A stretch of 40,805 bases of DNA from Gallionella sp. (lineage in GTDB: Bacteria > Pseudomonadota > Gammaproteobacteria > Burkholderiales > Gallionellaceae). Below the pieces are notes generated by a model. That model had not been told where the DNA came from. It did not search any database and worked only from the letters and a program-made list of their open reading frames with translations. The stretch is from assembly GCA_024641025.1 (NCBI GenBank), contig JAHEDW010000018.1:1-40805 (forward strand), given 5' to 3'. Of this stretch, positions 1 to 7,760 are shown piece by piece. Position 1 is the first letter of the stretch, and every line of letters begins with the position of its first letter. Made by a program: the position numbers and the translations under genes.

Positions 1-391
1 ACAAGGGTTGACCAACACCGTTGACCAATTCCCTGCCAGGCATCACTGAAATAAAATAGCGTTTATTGGCATCTAGCGTCAAAGCTTCCAGTTCTGCACT
101 GCCTGAGCCTTTTGCGATCACCTGCATGTAGCTGGCATGAAAACTGAGCCCAAGGTTACTAGCATCAGCTATTTGGCCTGGGACAGAATCCCTGGTGTTA
201 TCTTCCTCCAATAGCCAGCGATAGCATGGTGGAGTAGCGCAGGTAATTGGATTACCCTGCTCATCGACGACATTCAGTGTCACCGCTTGTGCTGACATAC
301 TGAACAACGTTCCAAGCAAAATTGCCCCAAGACACTGGACAAATCCTTGCTTAACTGAAACTACTGACTTGCTGTTGGCTATGCTTCGCAT
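1..391 (-). CDS. Secreted protein, N-terminal part only (cut by window edge)
   Basis: An open frame on the minus strand starts with ATG at 391 and runs off the left edge with no stop, showing 130 residues. Residues 1-36 look like a Sec signal peptide: basic start, hydrophobic stretch LGAILLGTLF, cleavage probably after SAQA. The mature part begins VTLNVVDEQGNPI, a beta-rich start like SdrD-B or carboxypeptidase-regulatory Ig-like domains, and has a close cysteine pair (CATPPC) followed by WLLEEDNT. It is therefore likely an exported or surface protein. The rest of the protein is missing, so no function is assigned. A perfect palindrome lies about 160-180 bases upstream of its start (see 554-573). 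Confidence 0.7.
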   Translation of the reverse strand, partial: MRSIANSKSVVSVKQGFVQCLGAILLGTLFSMSAQAVTLNVVDEQGNPITCATPPCYRWLLEEDNTRDSVPGQIADASNLGLSFHASYMQVIAKGSGSAELEALTLDANKRYFISVMPGRELVNGVGQPL

Positions 392-1025
392 GATAATCCC
401 CTTGCTTTCTGAAACACATTTCAAATTTGATTCCCGGTTTCCGTAGCTTCGAATCCATACAGATACGAAACTTTTCTCCCTCTTAGCTACTTACCAGGGA
501 CGATGGGGGCAATCGTACCCCTATGAATTTTCAAAACAATTGTACTGACGTACACCTGTACTTTAGTACAGGTACCCTTCGCCACCAGGGCTACAAGCCA
601 GTATGGGAGCCGTTTTTGGCAAATCGGATGGATGGTCAAGCTGGTGCAGGCACAGTTCAGCGCAAAAATAATTACCTAATAATTAGTATTAATCCCATTA
701 CTAATCATAGGACTATTGCAGTTGTAACTTGAGATGTTGATTAAAATCCAAGTGATGTTTTGAATACTTCCAAAGACAAGCTGATTTGACGTACGCGGAT
801 TTTGAGTTTCTAATTTTGGTAAGCCTGTTTGGGTATGTGCTAGATTTAGTTAACCCAATCAGCCGGCTTGCTTCGCCGACTTAACCAGCCGTTAAGGTGA
901 CATGGCTGTTTTTGAGAATTAGCGCTATCAATACGCTGGCACTAAGAGTGCGGCCAGCAAGCATAAGTTATACATGAAGTGTATAGGCCCCAGGAGTATT
1001 CGGGCCTTCCAAGAAGGGCAGGAGA
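392..1025. other. Non-coding stretch with palindromes
   Basis: No convincing gene was found; an open frame at 523-732 (+) has no ribosome site and no recognisable sequence. The stretch holds the TGTACT palindromes at 541-573. Next to the end of the following gene are small inverted repeats: TATACA-N5-TGTATA at 969-985, then a GGCCC/GGGCC pair just after it. None is followed by a T-run, so I do not call them terminators. Confidence 0.5.
541..573. promoter_or_regulatory. Overlapping perfect palindromes, operator-like
   Basis: TGTACTGACGTACA (541-554) is a 5-4-5 perfect inverted repeat. It is followed directly by ACCTGTACTTTAGTACAGGT (554-573), a 9-2-9 perfect inverted repeat. Both contain TGTAC/GTACA half-sites. 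A related palindrome with a 2-base centre lies at 1783-1798. Their distance from the minus-strand starts at 391 and 1610 is similar (about 150-190 bases). An activator or repressor binding site is inferred; the regulator is unknown. Confidence 0.45.
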
Positions 1026-1610
1026 TTAGTTCAACAAGCGACTGACGACTCTACCAAGCATTTTCCGCGAAGCCCAGATCTCCCCACGTCCAACCACTTG
1101 TATGGCTTTTGAGAGGCAAATCTGAACATTGTCGTACTTTATGTAACCTCGTGCGCCGATTTCCATGGCTTGAATTAATTGATTATCGTCAACCATCTCA
1201 TCGGCCAGCAGAATCATACGCACTTCAGGACATTCGTGGCGAAGTGAAAGCAGCAGCGCCTGATCCTCATCGGTAAATAGATTCAAGTTTACCAACAGGA
1301 CAAGTGGCTTGAGGCGTTTGATCCTTGCCACTTCGTTTTGACTTACAGAAATATTTGTTCGCGACTCAAGCCGACGGTCAATGAAGGAACCGTCAACTCC
1401 AGGGTTATTATCCGAGACTGCATTCGCAAGCAACTTGATGCCATGCTCACTCTGCAGAAGCTTTTCATATTCTGCACGTCGAACATTGTCCGTGCCTGCA
1501 ATTGCCACGGTTACTTGTTGCAAGCGTGAAGTCTCCCAATCCACGATTTTTCTATCCCTCAATATTAGACTTGGGTCTAATTTATTTTTATTGAAATGAA
1601 GTTGTATCAC
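1026..1610 (-). CDS. Receiver-like protein without DNA-binding domain
   Basis: This 194-residue protein resembles the receiver half of NarL/FixJ response regulators. Residues about 33-193 align by eye with the product at 2560-3237, including the shared run xxLLLxxxxL, the GxxGxI turn and the ending AIQVVGRGEIWASRKMLGRVV. The usual phospho-accepting aspartate is Asn108 in LLVNLN, so it is probably not phosphorylated in the normal way. It ends where a LuxR-type helix-turn-helix would begin, and no HTH coding is visible downstream. It may be a truncated paralogue or a stand-alone partner protein. No kinase gene is adjacent. A palindrome lies about 175-190 bases upstream. Confidence 0.65.
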   Translation of the reverse strand: MIQLHFNKNKLDPSLILRDRKIVDWETSRLQQVTVAIAGTDNVRRAEYEKLLQSEHGIKLLANAVSDNNPGVDGSFIDRRLESRTNISVSQNEVARIKRLKPLVLLVNLNLFTDEDQALLLSLRHECPEVRMILLADEMVDDNQLIQAMEIGARGYIKYDNVQICLSKAIQVVGRGEIWASRKMLGRVVSRLLN

Positions 1611-2559
1611 AGTAAATAGTGGTTTAATACTTCGATATAAAGCAATTTAGTGCTTCAATTACCGCTTTCTTATATATATCATCACAGTGATACGAGTTGT
1701 ATTCATTGCTTTATCCGAACTGTCAAAACCGTTCGAGACGATCTGAATGTCTGCATAATATCCATTTTTTTAATATGCGCCATTGTACTGAAGTACAAGC
1801 GATCCTCTACGCAACAAACGTAAAGGTCCTTGATCGAAACACAGCAAAACCATACAGTTTGCGGCAGGCCAGCTCAAAATTAACTGCTTAACTATATTAA
1901 TAAGGTTGAAGAACGTGTACTTGTCGTTTCACTACCAAATCGCAAACGGTTGTTGAATTGCATTAATAATTCGCTTTATTCCCCGTCTGAATACCAAGCA
2001 GGCACATGATGATTGAAGGCCATTCAGGTTTCTGCCGCCATTAATTCACTCTGATGAATCGCTTGACCAATAATTTTCATTATCTTGGTTTCTACACAGG
2101 CAAGCAGCACAATGTCATCTGTTACAGGACAAGTTGGCTGAACATTCTCGTGTACTTATTCATTTCAATCACCATCACGTCATCCTGACAAGCCGTGTTC
2201 ATTTGATTCGTTTCAATTTGAATTACAGAAGAATCCCCACGTACAACCTAGGCAAAACAATTTTCGTGGAATGATTCAGACGGCATCAGAAGAAGGAGAA
2301 GTCTCAGCTTCCAGGCAAAACAACTTCTGGCAAGATTGATAGATAGAACTGGAGAAGCGTTTCTGCCGCCCAACCAGACAGAACAAACGCAACAGACTAC
2401 AGCTAAGCAAGAAAAAACTTCTTTGGCAAGCAACCTACACTGCAACTGGTAGCATCAGAAGATACAAAAAGAACACCACTCAGGTAAATGACATTCGGTC
2501 AGATATGAAGAAGCCTTGCTATCTTATAATGTTGGTCGGGAAAAGCTATCGGTTAGGCA
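1611..2559. other. Long non-coding stretch
   Basis: About 950 AT-rich bases between two minus-strand regulator-like genes. Short open frames here (for example 1697-1891 + and 2248-2445 -) have no ribosome site or recognisable sequence. It holds the palindromes at 1681-1691 (ATCACAGTGAT) and 1783-1798. I see no RNA gene, insertion sequence or repeat array. Confidence 0.5.
1783..1798. promoter_or_regulatory. Perfect palindrome TTGTACT-N2-AGTACAA
   Basis: TTGTACTGAAGTACAA is a 7-2-7 perfect inverted repeat about 175-190 bases upstream of the minus-strand start at 1610. It shares the TGTACT-N2-AGTACA core with the palindrome at 554-573. The sequence and spacing suggest the same dimeric regulator binds both. 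This is inference. Confidence 0.45.
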
Positions 2560-3237
2560 TTATGAACTTGTTTCAGCCTGCTCATTATCTGCTGTCATTA
2601 CCAGTGCCAGATTGAGTCGGTCCGTGACACCAAGCTTAAGAAATATTTCTGTCAAGTGAGCTTTTACGGTGCGTTCGGTAATGTTACATGCGGCAGCTAC
2701 CTGTTTATTGCTCTCACCATTTGCGACGCGCACAGCAATATCAAATTCACGTTGGGTGAGTTTGTTAAGCAAGCCCAAGGTCGCTCGATAGGCCTTGTTT
2801 TTTGAAGTTGTTTTACCAAGCTCTTCGATAAGACGGCTTGTCAGCGGTCTCCGCAACCATAATTGCCCCTCTAGAACAGCAGTCACAACTTGCTTGAGAA
2901 ATTTTGGGCCCGTATCGTTTCTGCAAATGCCGCTTACACCTGCCTTGACCAATTCCCACTCAAGACCCTCAGAGATTTTACCAACCAATACAATAGTTTT
3001 AGCTTCAGTGCACAACCTTCTCAAACTTGCGGCACCATTTGATGCATTCACACCAAGCATATCGAAGTCAAGCAAGAGCGCCGCGGGCTTTAGGCGCACA
3101 ACATCTTCTCTGAGTGCGTCCAACCTGTCGATCAAAAGTATATCAAACACCAATGTAGTGCTGACAAAATCGTCGAGGCCGTTTTTCCAGGAGGCAAGCC
3201 GGTCTTTGTGTGGGCTTGCTAGTAAAAGGGTGTTCAT
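2560..3237 (-). CDS. NarL/FixJ-family regulator with atypical receiver
   Basis: This 225-residue protein has an N-terminal receiver-like domain (about 1-130) and a C-terminal LuxR-type HTH (about 155-215). The HTH shows the family pattern LTQREFDIAVRVANGESNKQ...ITERTVKAHLTEIFLKL. In the receiver, Asp57 (LLLDFD) sits at the phosphorylation position. The acidic pair that normally begins the domain (VDDH) is replaced by ASPHKD, and the conserved lysine motif near the end reads ICRND. Phosphorylation may therefore be absent or unusual. It is probably a DNA-binding transcription factor. No sensor kinase is adjacent, and the gene at 1026-1610 looks like a paralogue lacking the HTH. Confidence 0.8.
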   Translation of the reverse strand: MNTLLLASPHKDRLASWKNGLDDFVSTTLVFDILLIDRLDALREDVVRLKPAALLLDFDMLGVNASNGAASLRRLCTEAKTIVLVGKISEGLEWELVKAGVSGICRNDTGPKFLKQVVTAVLEGQLWLRRPLTSRLIEELGKTTSKNKAYRATLGLLNKLTQREFDIAVRVANGESNKQVAAACNITERTVKAHLTEIFLKLGVTDRLNLALVMTADNEQAETSS

Positions 3238-3491
3238 CTCAAGCTTTGCTCCGATGTCTTACTTTTTAATGCACACTACAACATGCAGAGGAAATGAATA
3301 TCAATAAAAACCGAAGGAGTGGTTACGGAATACAATAAAAAACTTCTTAAATTTGTATAGCAGATTTCTTGTTTGCTACTATGCACGGCGCTTCGCTATA
3401 CAATTCGACTGGGAACTGATTATAGAGTATTTCACTGCTTCTAGCCCATATTAAGTGATTCAAGTTCAGCAACTATCCGGCCAAAATGTAA

Positions 3492-3611
3492 TCAGGCGAC
3501 TGCTTTGACAACAACATAAAAGCCTTGGTCGCGCAACTCATGGGCTTTCTCCATATTAGCCACAAGCGTATAGCGCAGGACACCGTGATAATACACACAT
3601 AATTTGTACAT
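3492..3611 (-). CDS. Small protein, 39 residues, unknown
   Basis: A short frame starts at ATG 3611 with a GGAGGG ribosome site only three bases upstream and ends in TGA at 3492. The product begins MYKLCVYYHGVLRYTLVAN and continues through a likely helix to FYVVVKAVA, a plausible small beta-alpha-beta unit. It lies 85 bases downstream of another small gene on the same strand (3697-3945), so the two may form one transcript. An inverted repeat GATTACC-N9-GGTAATC (3629-3651) lies just upstream and could shape translation. I do not recognise the family. Confidence 0.5.
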   Translation of the reverse strand: MYKLCVYYHGVLRYTLVANMEKAHELRDQGFYVVVKAVA

Positions 3612-3628
3612 AAACCCTCCGCCTGGTT

Positions 3629-3651
3629 GATTACCAAATGACTCGGTAATC
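3629..3651 (-). repeat. Inverted repeat GATTACC-N9-GGTAATC
   Basis: A perfect 7-base inverted repeat with a 9-base loop lies 18 bases upstream of the start of the 39-residue gene and downstream of the 82-residue gene. It may be a leader hairpin or a protein site. There is no T-run, so a terminator is unlikely. Confidence 0.4.
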
Positions 3652-3696
3652 GATCAGCTACGGGAAGTTGGATATACCACCAACTCCCCTAATTCC

Positions 3697-3945
3697 TCAA
3701 CGCTGATAAGAGTACATCTTTCGCAAGAAAATCTCAGAAACAGCGGAAGAAACTTCTTCAGTTGTATCCAGCGTTGGAAGTTCAGCGGCCAAGGCCATTT
3801 GTTCTTCGGACGGGATCTGTAGAAGTTGTTCGCAAACCAGGTCGACAGCAGGGTTCCAGCCGGCTGACATTATTTCCTCGCCGTACTCGATCTCCATCGC
3901 GTCTTCTTCGATTTCGTAGCTGCTCATGTCCATAGTGGTTTTCAT
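3697..3945 (-). CDS. Small acidic protein, 82 residues, unknown
   Basis: This starts at ATG 3945 behind a strong ribosome site (GGAGGTGTGTC before the ATG). The N-terminal third is very acidic (SYEIEEDAMEIEYGEE). The middle has SAGWNPAVDLVCEQLLQIPSE with one cysteine, and the end is FLRKMYSYQR. There is no signal peptide or membrane segment, and it is probably largely helical. I do not recognise the family. It faces away from the dehydrogenase gene at 4243, across an intergenic region with a 17-base inverted repeat, and probably precedes the 39-residue gene on the same transcript. Confidence 0.6.
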   Translation of the reverse strand: MKTTMDMSSYEIEEDAMEIEYGEEIMSAGWNPAVDLVCEQLLQIPSEEQMALAAELPTLDTTEEVSSAVSEIFLRKMYSYQR

Positions 3946-4116
3946 GACACACCTCCTTCGGTTTACTCCGTATTACGGCCTGCTTCTGCCGAACTGAATT
4001 TGCGGAGTTAATAGAAAACGAGCATATTGCATGCCAAAACAATGGAATATGGCACGAATGCCCGTGAATCATGGGTTGGAGGTTAATCAACAGAGTTTAC
4101 CTAACCCCTTTAAAAT

Positions 4117-4177
4117 ATTGCAAATGACAATTTCTTGCCACTTTTGTCTCAGAGTTGAGAAAATTGTCATTAGCAAT
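4117..4177. promoter_or_regulatory. 17-base inverted repeat, paired operator-like sites
   Basis: ATTGCAAATGACAATTT (4117-4133) and AAATTGTCATTAGCAAT (4161-4177) are reverse complements with one mismatch, separated by 27 bases. Each arm carries an imperfect palindrome of form TTGYNANTNRCAA (4118-4130 and 4164-4176), centred 46 bases apart. The pair lies between the divergent genes starting at 3945 and 4243. A regulator binding two like sites, or a long RNA hairpin, is inferred. Confidence 0.45.
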
Positions 4178-4242
4178 GCTATTACCTCCACTACGAATTA
4201 AAGGATTAAACCAATGTATTACGAATTTCAAATGAGCAAGAA

Positions 4243-5436
4243 ATGAAGAAGAAAGTATGTCTGGTTTACTTGGCATGTCTGGTGTTTTCTACAGCACATG
4301 CCGGCATCGAGCCATTGGCCTACGAGCAACAAACATTAATGCTTGAAGGGGAAAGCAGGAGCGTGCAAGTTCCCAAGGGTTACAAGCTCGAGTTTCTCAG
4401 CAGGCTGGATGGGCCGCGTATGCTCAGTTTTGCTGCCAACGGCGACCTGTTTACAGGTTCTAGATCTGGCATGGTTTACCGGTTGCCGCCCCCCTACATC
4501 AAACCGGAAGTGCTGATACAACTGGACGGATATCCGCATAGCGTAGCATTCCGACAGGGCGAGATTTTGATTGCGCGCACTGATGGACTTTATCGCTCGC
4601 CCTACCGGTTAGGTCAGACAAGGATAACGAAGGAACAGCTCAAGTTGCTCGCTGCACTGCCAAGTGGCGGCGGGCATGTCAGCCGCACGGTTGGAGTTGG
4701 TCCGGATGGCAGGGTGTACGTGAGTCTCGGCATCCAGGGCAATTGCAGCGACCAGTATCTTGGAGAAAGTTACCCGTTCGAAGACAAGCGCGGCGGAGTA
4801 ATGGTATTGCGCGAGAGTGACGGCAAGGCTGATTGGGGGATTTTTGCCACAGGGCTGCGCAATCCCGTAGGTTTCGACTGGCATCCTAAGACAGGGATCC
4901 TGTTTGCCAGCAACAATGGTCCAGATCATCTGGGTTACGATAATCCACCGGAATACTTCAGTCGACTCACCCCTGGCTCTTTCCACGGTATGCCATGGTT
5001 TCAGTTCGATGGCGAACAAATACGACGTGATGATTGCATTGCACGCAAGCCGCCTCGTGAGATTAACGATGTTACTTCTCCAGTTGCTACTTTTCCCGCA
5101 CGTAACGCACCCATGGGCGTTGCCTTTGTTCCTGAAGGAGCAATGGATTCAAGTTTGGCATTCGATGCCATTGTTGCCCTGCATGGATCGTGGGGCACGA
5201 AACCTGGAGGAGGTTTCTTCGGTAGCGCTGCCAGTCGCCGTTCGCCAAAAATCGTTGTAGTGCGTTTCGAGGATGGACAGGCAAAGCGTGTTGACGACCT
5301 GATTAGCGGCTTTCAACTGGCTGATGGTAAACGTTGGGCAAGACCCGTTGGCGTTACAATTGGCCCTGACGGCGCCCTTTACTTCACAAGTGATAGTGAT
5401 ATCCAGGGATTGTTCCGGCTAAAACGGACTCCCTGA
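4243..5436 (+). CDS. Periplasmic PQQ-type sorbosone/glucose dehydrogenase-like protein
   Basis: A 397-residue protein with a clear Sec signal peptide (cleavage probably after STAHA, residue 20). The rest reads as a six-bladed beta-propeller of the glucose/sorbosone dehydrogenase family: GGGHVSRTVGVGPDGRVYVSLG, FATGLRNPVGFDWHP, ALHGSWG and a final RPVGVTIGPDGALYFTSD blade. Known members use PQQ to oxidise sugars or aldoses in the periplasm. Many bacterial homologues have no proven substrate, so the exact reaction is open. No pqq genes are visible. It is transcribed away from the small genes at 3492-3945 and towards the ABC exporter gene. Two inverted operator-like sites lie upstream (4117-4177). 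Confidence 0.8.
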   Translation: MKKKVCLVYLACLVFSTAHAGIEPLAYEQQTLMLEGESRSVQVPKGYKLEFLSRLDGPRMLSFAANGDLFTGSRSGMVYRLPPPYIKPEVLIQLDGYPHSVAFRQGEILIARTDGLYRSPYRLGQTRITKEQLKLLAALPSGGGHVSRTVGVGPDGRVYVSLGIQGNCSDQYLGESYPFEDKRGGVMVLRESDGKADWGIFATGLRNPVGFDWHPKTGILFASNNGPDHLGYDNPPEYFSRLTPGSFHGMPWFQFDGEQIRRDDCIARKPPREINDVTSPVATFPARNAPMGVAFVPEGAMDSSLAFDAIVALHGSWGTKPGGGFFGSAASRRSPKIVVVRFEDGQAKRVDDLISGFQLADGKRWARPVGVTIGPDGALYFTSDSDIQGLFRLKRTP

Positions 5437-5466
5437 TGTGCAATTGTCCGAACTTGAAGCAGAAAC

Positions 5467-5492
5467 TGCAGTTCTTCAAATTTCGAACTGCA
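5467..5492. repeat. Inverted repeat between convergent genes
   Basis: TGCAGTTC (5467-5474) and GAACTGCA (5485-5492) are a perfect 8-base inverted repeat with a 10-base loop. It lies just past the dehydrogenase gene and overlaps the stop of the converging ABC gene. It may help end transcription from either side, though no T-run follows. Confidence 0.35.
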
Positions 5493-7200
5493 AACGTGCG
5501 AGTCGCGCGTATAAACCACCCTGCTTGCGTAAATCTTCAGGGGTGCCTGTTTCGACAATGTGACCGTGTTCCATTACCACGATGCGATCCGCCTTCTGCA
5601 CAGTGGCAAGACGATGCGCGATGATCAGCGTTGTCCGCCCCTTCATCGCCGCATTCAGACCCTGTTGCACCAAGATCTCGGACTCAGCATCCAATGCACT
5701 GGTCGCCTCATCAAGCAGCAACAGTGGTGCGTTCTTGAGCATCGCCCGCGCTATCGCAATACGCTGACGCTGGCCACCGGATAATCGAGTACCGCGTTCT
5801 CCCAGGAATGTTTGGTATCCGTCAGGCAAGCGACCGATATATTCATCAACCAGTGCAGCTTTTGCAGCTGCCATTACCTCTTCGTTGCCGGCATCGGGCC
5901 GACCATAGCGGATATTATCCAATGCATTGGCAGAAAAGATCACGGGGTCTTGAGGTACGATCGCGATCTTTTCTCTTAGCTCATGCAAACTGAATTGGCG
6001 GATATCCTGTCCATTCAGGAGGATGCGCCCAGAACTCACGTCATAATATCTCAGCAGCAGTTGAAACATCGTGGTTTTTCCTGCACCGGATGGTCCAACC
6101 AGAGCGATGCTTTCCCCCGGCGCGATATCAAGTACTATTTCATCCAACGCAGCGAGTTCTTGTCGTGCAGGGTAACGAAAAGTGACTTGATCGAAGCGAA
6201 GCGCCGCCTGACTCGGAAGTGGAATAGGCTTTGGGCTTGCAATTTCGGTGATTGCAGACTCAGCATGCAACAGTTCCAGCAGTCGCTCGGCAGCACCGGC
6301 AGCCCGCATCACGTCGCCCCAGACTTCTGCCATCGTGCCGACGCCCCCAGCTACCAGGGCCGCATACAGAATGAATGAGGCCAGTTCACCGCCAGTCATG
6401 CTGCCGTCATGCACCTGATTTGCGCCGACCCATAGCACAAAGATAATGGTGCCCATCACCGCTGTGATAATCAGTGCGGTCATCGCTGCTCGTACCCGAG
6501 TACGACGGATCGCAGTGACAAAACTCACTTCAGTGCGATCCGCGAAGCGAAGCTTTTCTCGCTGCTCCTGGGTGTAAGCCTGCACGGTTGGTATCGCGTT
6601 CAGGATCTCGCCCGCTAGCGCGGATGCATCGGCAATCTTATCTTGCGAATCACGCGACAACTTTTTGACTTTCCGTCCGACTGCAAAAATTGGCAACATC
6701 AGCAATGCCATCAGGCCAAGGTTCAGTGAAAAAAGATATATGCTGGTTATCGCGAGCATGATCATGCCGCCGATGAACTGGAACACGCTTCGCAAACCCA
6801 TCGAGATGGAACTGCCTACCACGGTCTGGATCAATGTCGTGTCGCCAGTCAACCTGGAAAGCACTTCCCCGGTCTGCAAGGTCTCAAAGAATTGGGGCGA
6901 TTGTGCCAACACCCTTGAATATACTGCGCTGCGGATATCGGCAGTAACCCGCTCGCCTACCCAGGAGATGGTGTAAAAGCGTGCCGACACTGCGAGTGCC
7001 CATAGACTGGCCATCCCGAACAGCAACGCGAAGTGTCCATTCAGGCTCAATGTACCAAGCACTTCGCCAGCAGGCTCCTGACGCTGCCCGAAACCAAAAT
7101 CGATAAGATCACGAAAAGCTAACGGAACAAGCAGGATCGTTGTGGAGGCGAGACACAACAACAGGAATGCCACAACGATTCGTGCACGATAGGGTCGCAA
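5476..7200 (-). CDS. MsbA-type ABC exporter (membrane plus ATPase half-transporter)
   Basis: The frame codes at least 574 residues. Residues about 1-300 form a six-helix ABC type-1 membrane domain (opening RIVVAFLLLCLASTTILLVPL). Residues about 330-574 form the ATPase: Walker A GPSGAGKTT, signature LSGGQRQRIAIARA, Walker B LLLLDEATSALD and the switch IAHR. As a half-transporter it should dimerise in the inner membrane and export a lipid, drug or peptide; the substrate is unknown. The start given is a TTG with no ribosome site. Family-like sequence (LSSLRDLWPF) continues in frame upstream to a stop at 7312-7314, with no ATG, GTG or TTG in that part. An ATT at 7267-7269 behind AGGA is a possible true start, giving 597 residues. 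Confidence 0.9.
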   Translation of the reverse strand: MRPYRARIVVAFLLLCLASTTILLVPLAFRDLIDFGFGQRQEPAGEVLGTLSLNGHFALLFGMASLWALAVSARFYTISWVGERVTADIRSAVYSRVLAQSPQFFETLQTGEVLSRLTGDTTLIQTVVGSSISMGLRSVFQFIGGMIMLAITSIYLFSLNLGLMALLMLPIFAVGRKVKKLSRDSQDKIADASALAGEILNAIPTVQAYTQEQREKLRFADRTEVSFVTAIRRTRVRAAMTALIITAVMGTIIFVLWVGANQVHDGSMTGGELASFILYAALVAGGVGTMAEVWGDVMRAAGAAERLLELLHAESAITEIASPKPIPLPSQAALRFDQVTFRYPARQELAALDEIVLDIAPGESIALVGPSGAGKTTMFQLLLRYYDVSSGRILLNGQDIRQFSLHELREKIAIVPQDPVIFSANALDNIRYGRPDAGNEEVMAAAKAALVDEYIGRLPDGYQTFLGERGTRLSGGQRQRIAIARAMLKNAPLLLLDEATSALDAESEILVQQGLNAAMKGRTTLIIAHRLATVQKADRIVVMEHGHIVETGTPEDLRKQGGLYARLARLQFEI

Positions 7201-7544
7201 GAATGGCCACAGATCGCGCAGTGAGGAAAGGCGCCCTTTCGGGACGGAAGTTTGGGCGAAATTGGAAATGGTGATTCCTATATCAGTGTTTAACGTGCAA
7301 GACTGTTTGTGCTACGGGGATATGTTTAATCATACCGACTGCACCCCCCTGGCGAAAAGAATTGTTGATAGTGACAGACTCCCTGAGTTCTTCCAAAAAT
7401 ATATCTATACATTTTCCGGTGAAGTATTATCATTCGCGCGTCGAGCAATAATGGATTCCATGCATTTCCGATTAAATGGAAATGTCCATGTTCCAAAATG
7501 TTATCTTAATTTCCCAAGTTGAGTTCACAATCAGGAGACCGATC

Positions 7545-7631
7545 ATGGCTAAAGGACAACAGCGCAAGACCAAGGAAGCCAAGAAACCAAAGAAGCAACC
7601 AGCACCCGCCAAGATGTGCTTTAATCCCTGA
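7545..7631 (+). CDS. Tiny lysine-rich conserved protein
   Basis: A 28-residue frame starts at ATG 7545 behind an AGGAGA ribosome site and begins MAKGQQRKTKEAKKPKK. Very short proteins starting MAKGQ and rich in Lys, followed by a Pro/Ala-rich tail, occur widely in proteobacteria as conserved proteins of unknown role. The high positive charge suggests binding to RNA or the ribosome, but that is a guess. It is too short for most gene finders. The ending KMCFNP is less typical. Confidence 0.65.
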   Translation: MAKGQQRKTKEAKKPKKQPAPAKMCFNP

Positions 7632-7646
7632 AGTACCGGTTCCCGA

Positions 7647-7745
7647 TAGATTCGGAACCCGTGAAAAGTAACCACTTACAAACTGCCTAACAATCCAAAT
7701 CCGATTGCTAGGCCATTGTTGGCAGGTTCGCGCCTGCAAGCAATG
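7647..7745 (+). repeat. Cluster of hairpin-forming inverted repeats upstream of yajD
   Basis: GGTTCC-N10-GGAACC lies just after the tiny lysine-rich gene. Next is CCTAACAAT pairing with ATTGCTAGG (one mismatch), then a 13-base stem with two mismatches, from CATTGTTGGCAGG (7714-7726) to its partner ending at 7745, around a TTCGCG loop. Together they suggest a structured RNA leader or weak terminators between the two genes. No known RNA family was recognised. Confidence 0.35.
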
Positions 7746-7760
7746 TATCTCGTAAGCGTC

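Noticed and set aside
523-732. Open frame on the plus strand over the palindromes
   Set aside because: No ribosome site, no recognisable sequence, and it overlaps the palindromic sites at 541-573.
541-1798. NarL-type (TACYYMT 7-2-7) binding sites
   Set aside because: The spacing of the palindromes resembles NarL sites, but the half-sites do not fit the NarL heptamer consensus, so no named regulator is assigned.
2248-2445. Cysteine- and leucine-rich minus-strand frame
   Set aside because: Looks like a random frame in non-coding DNA: no ribosome site and no domain pattern.
7262-7522. 86-residue plus-strand frame opposite the ABC exporter's start
   Set aside because: It overlaps the in-frame N-terminal extension of the exporter, and its product is not recognisable.
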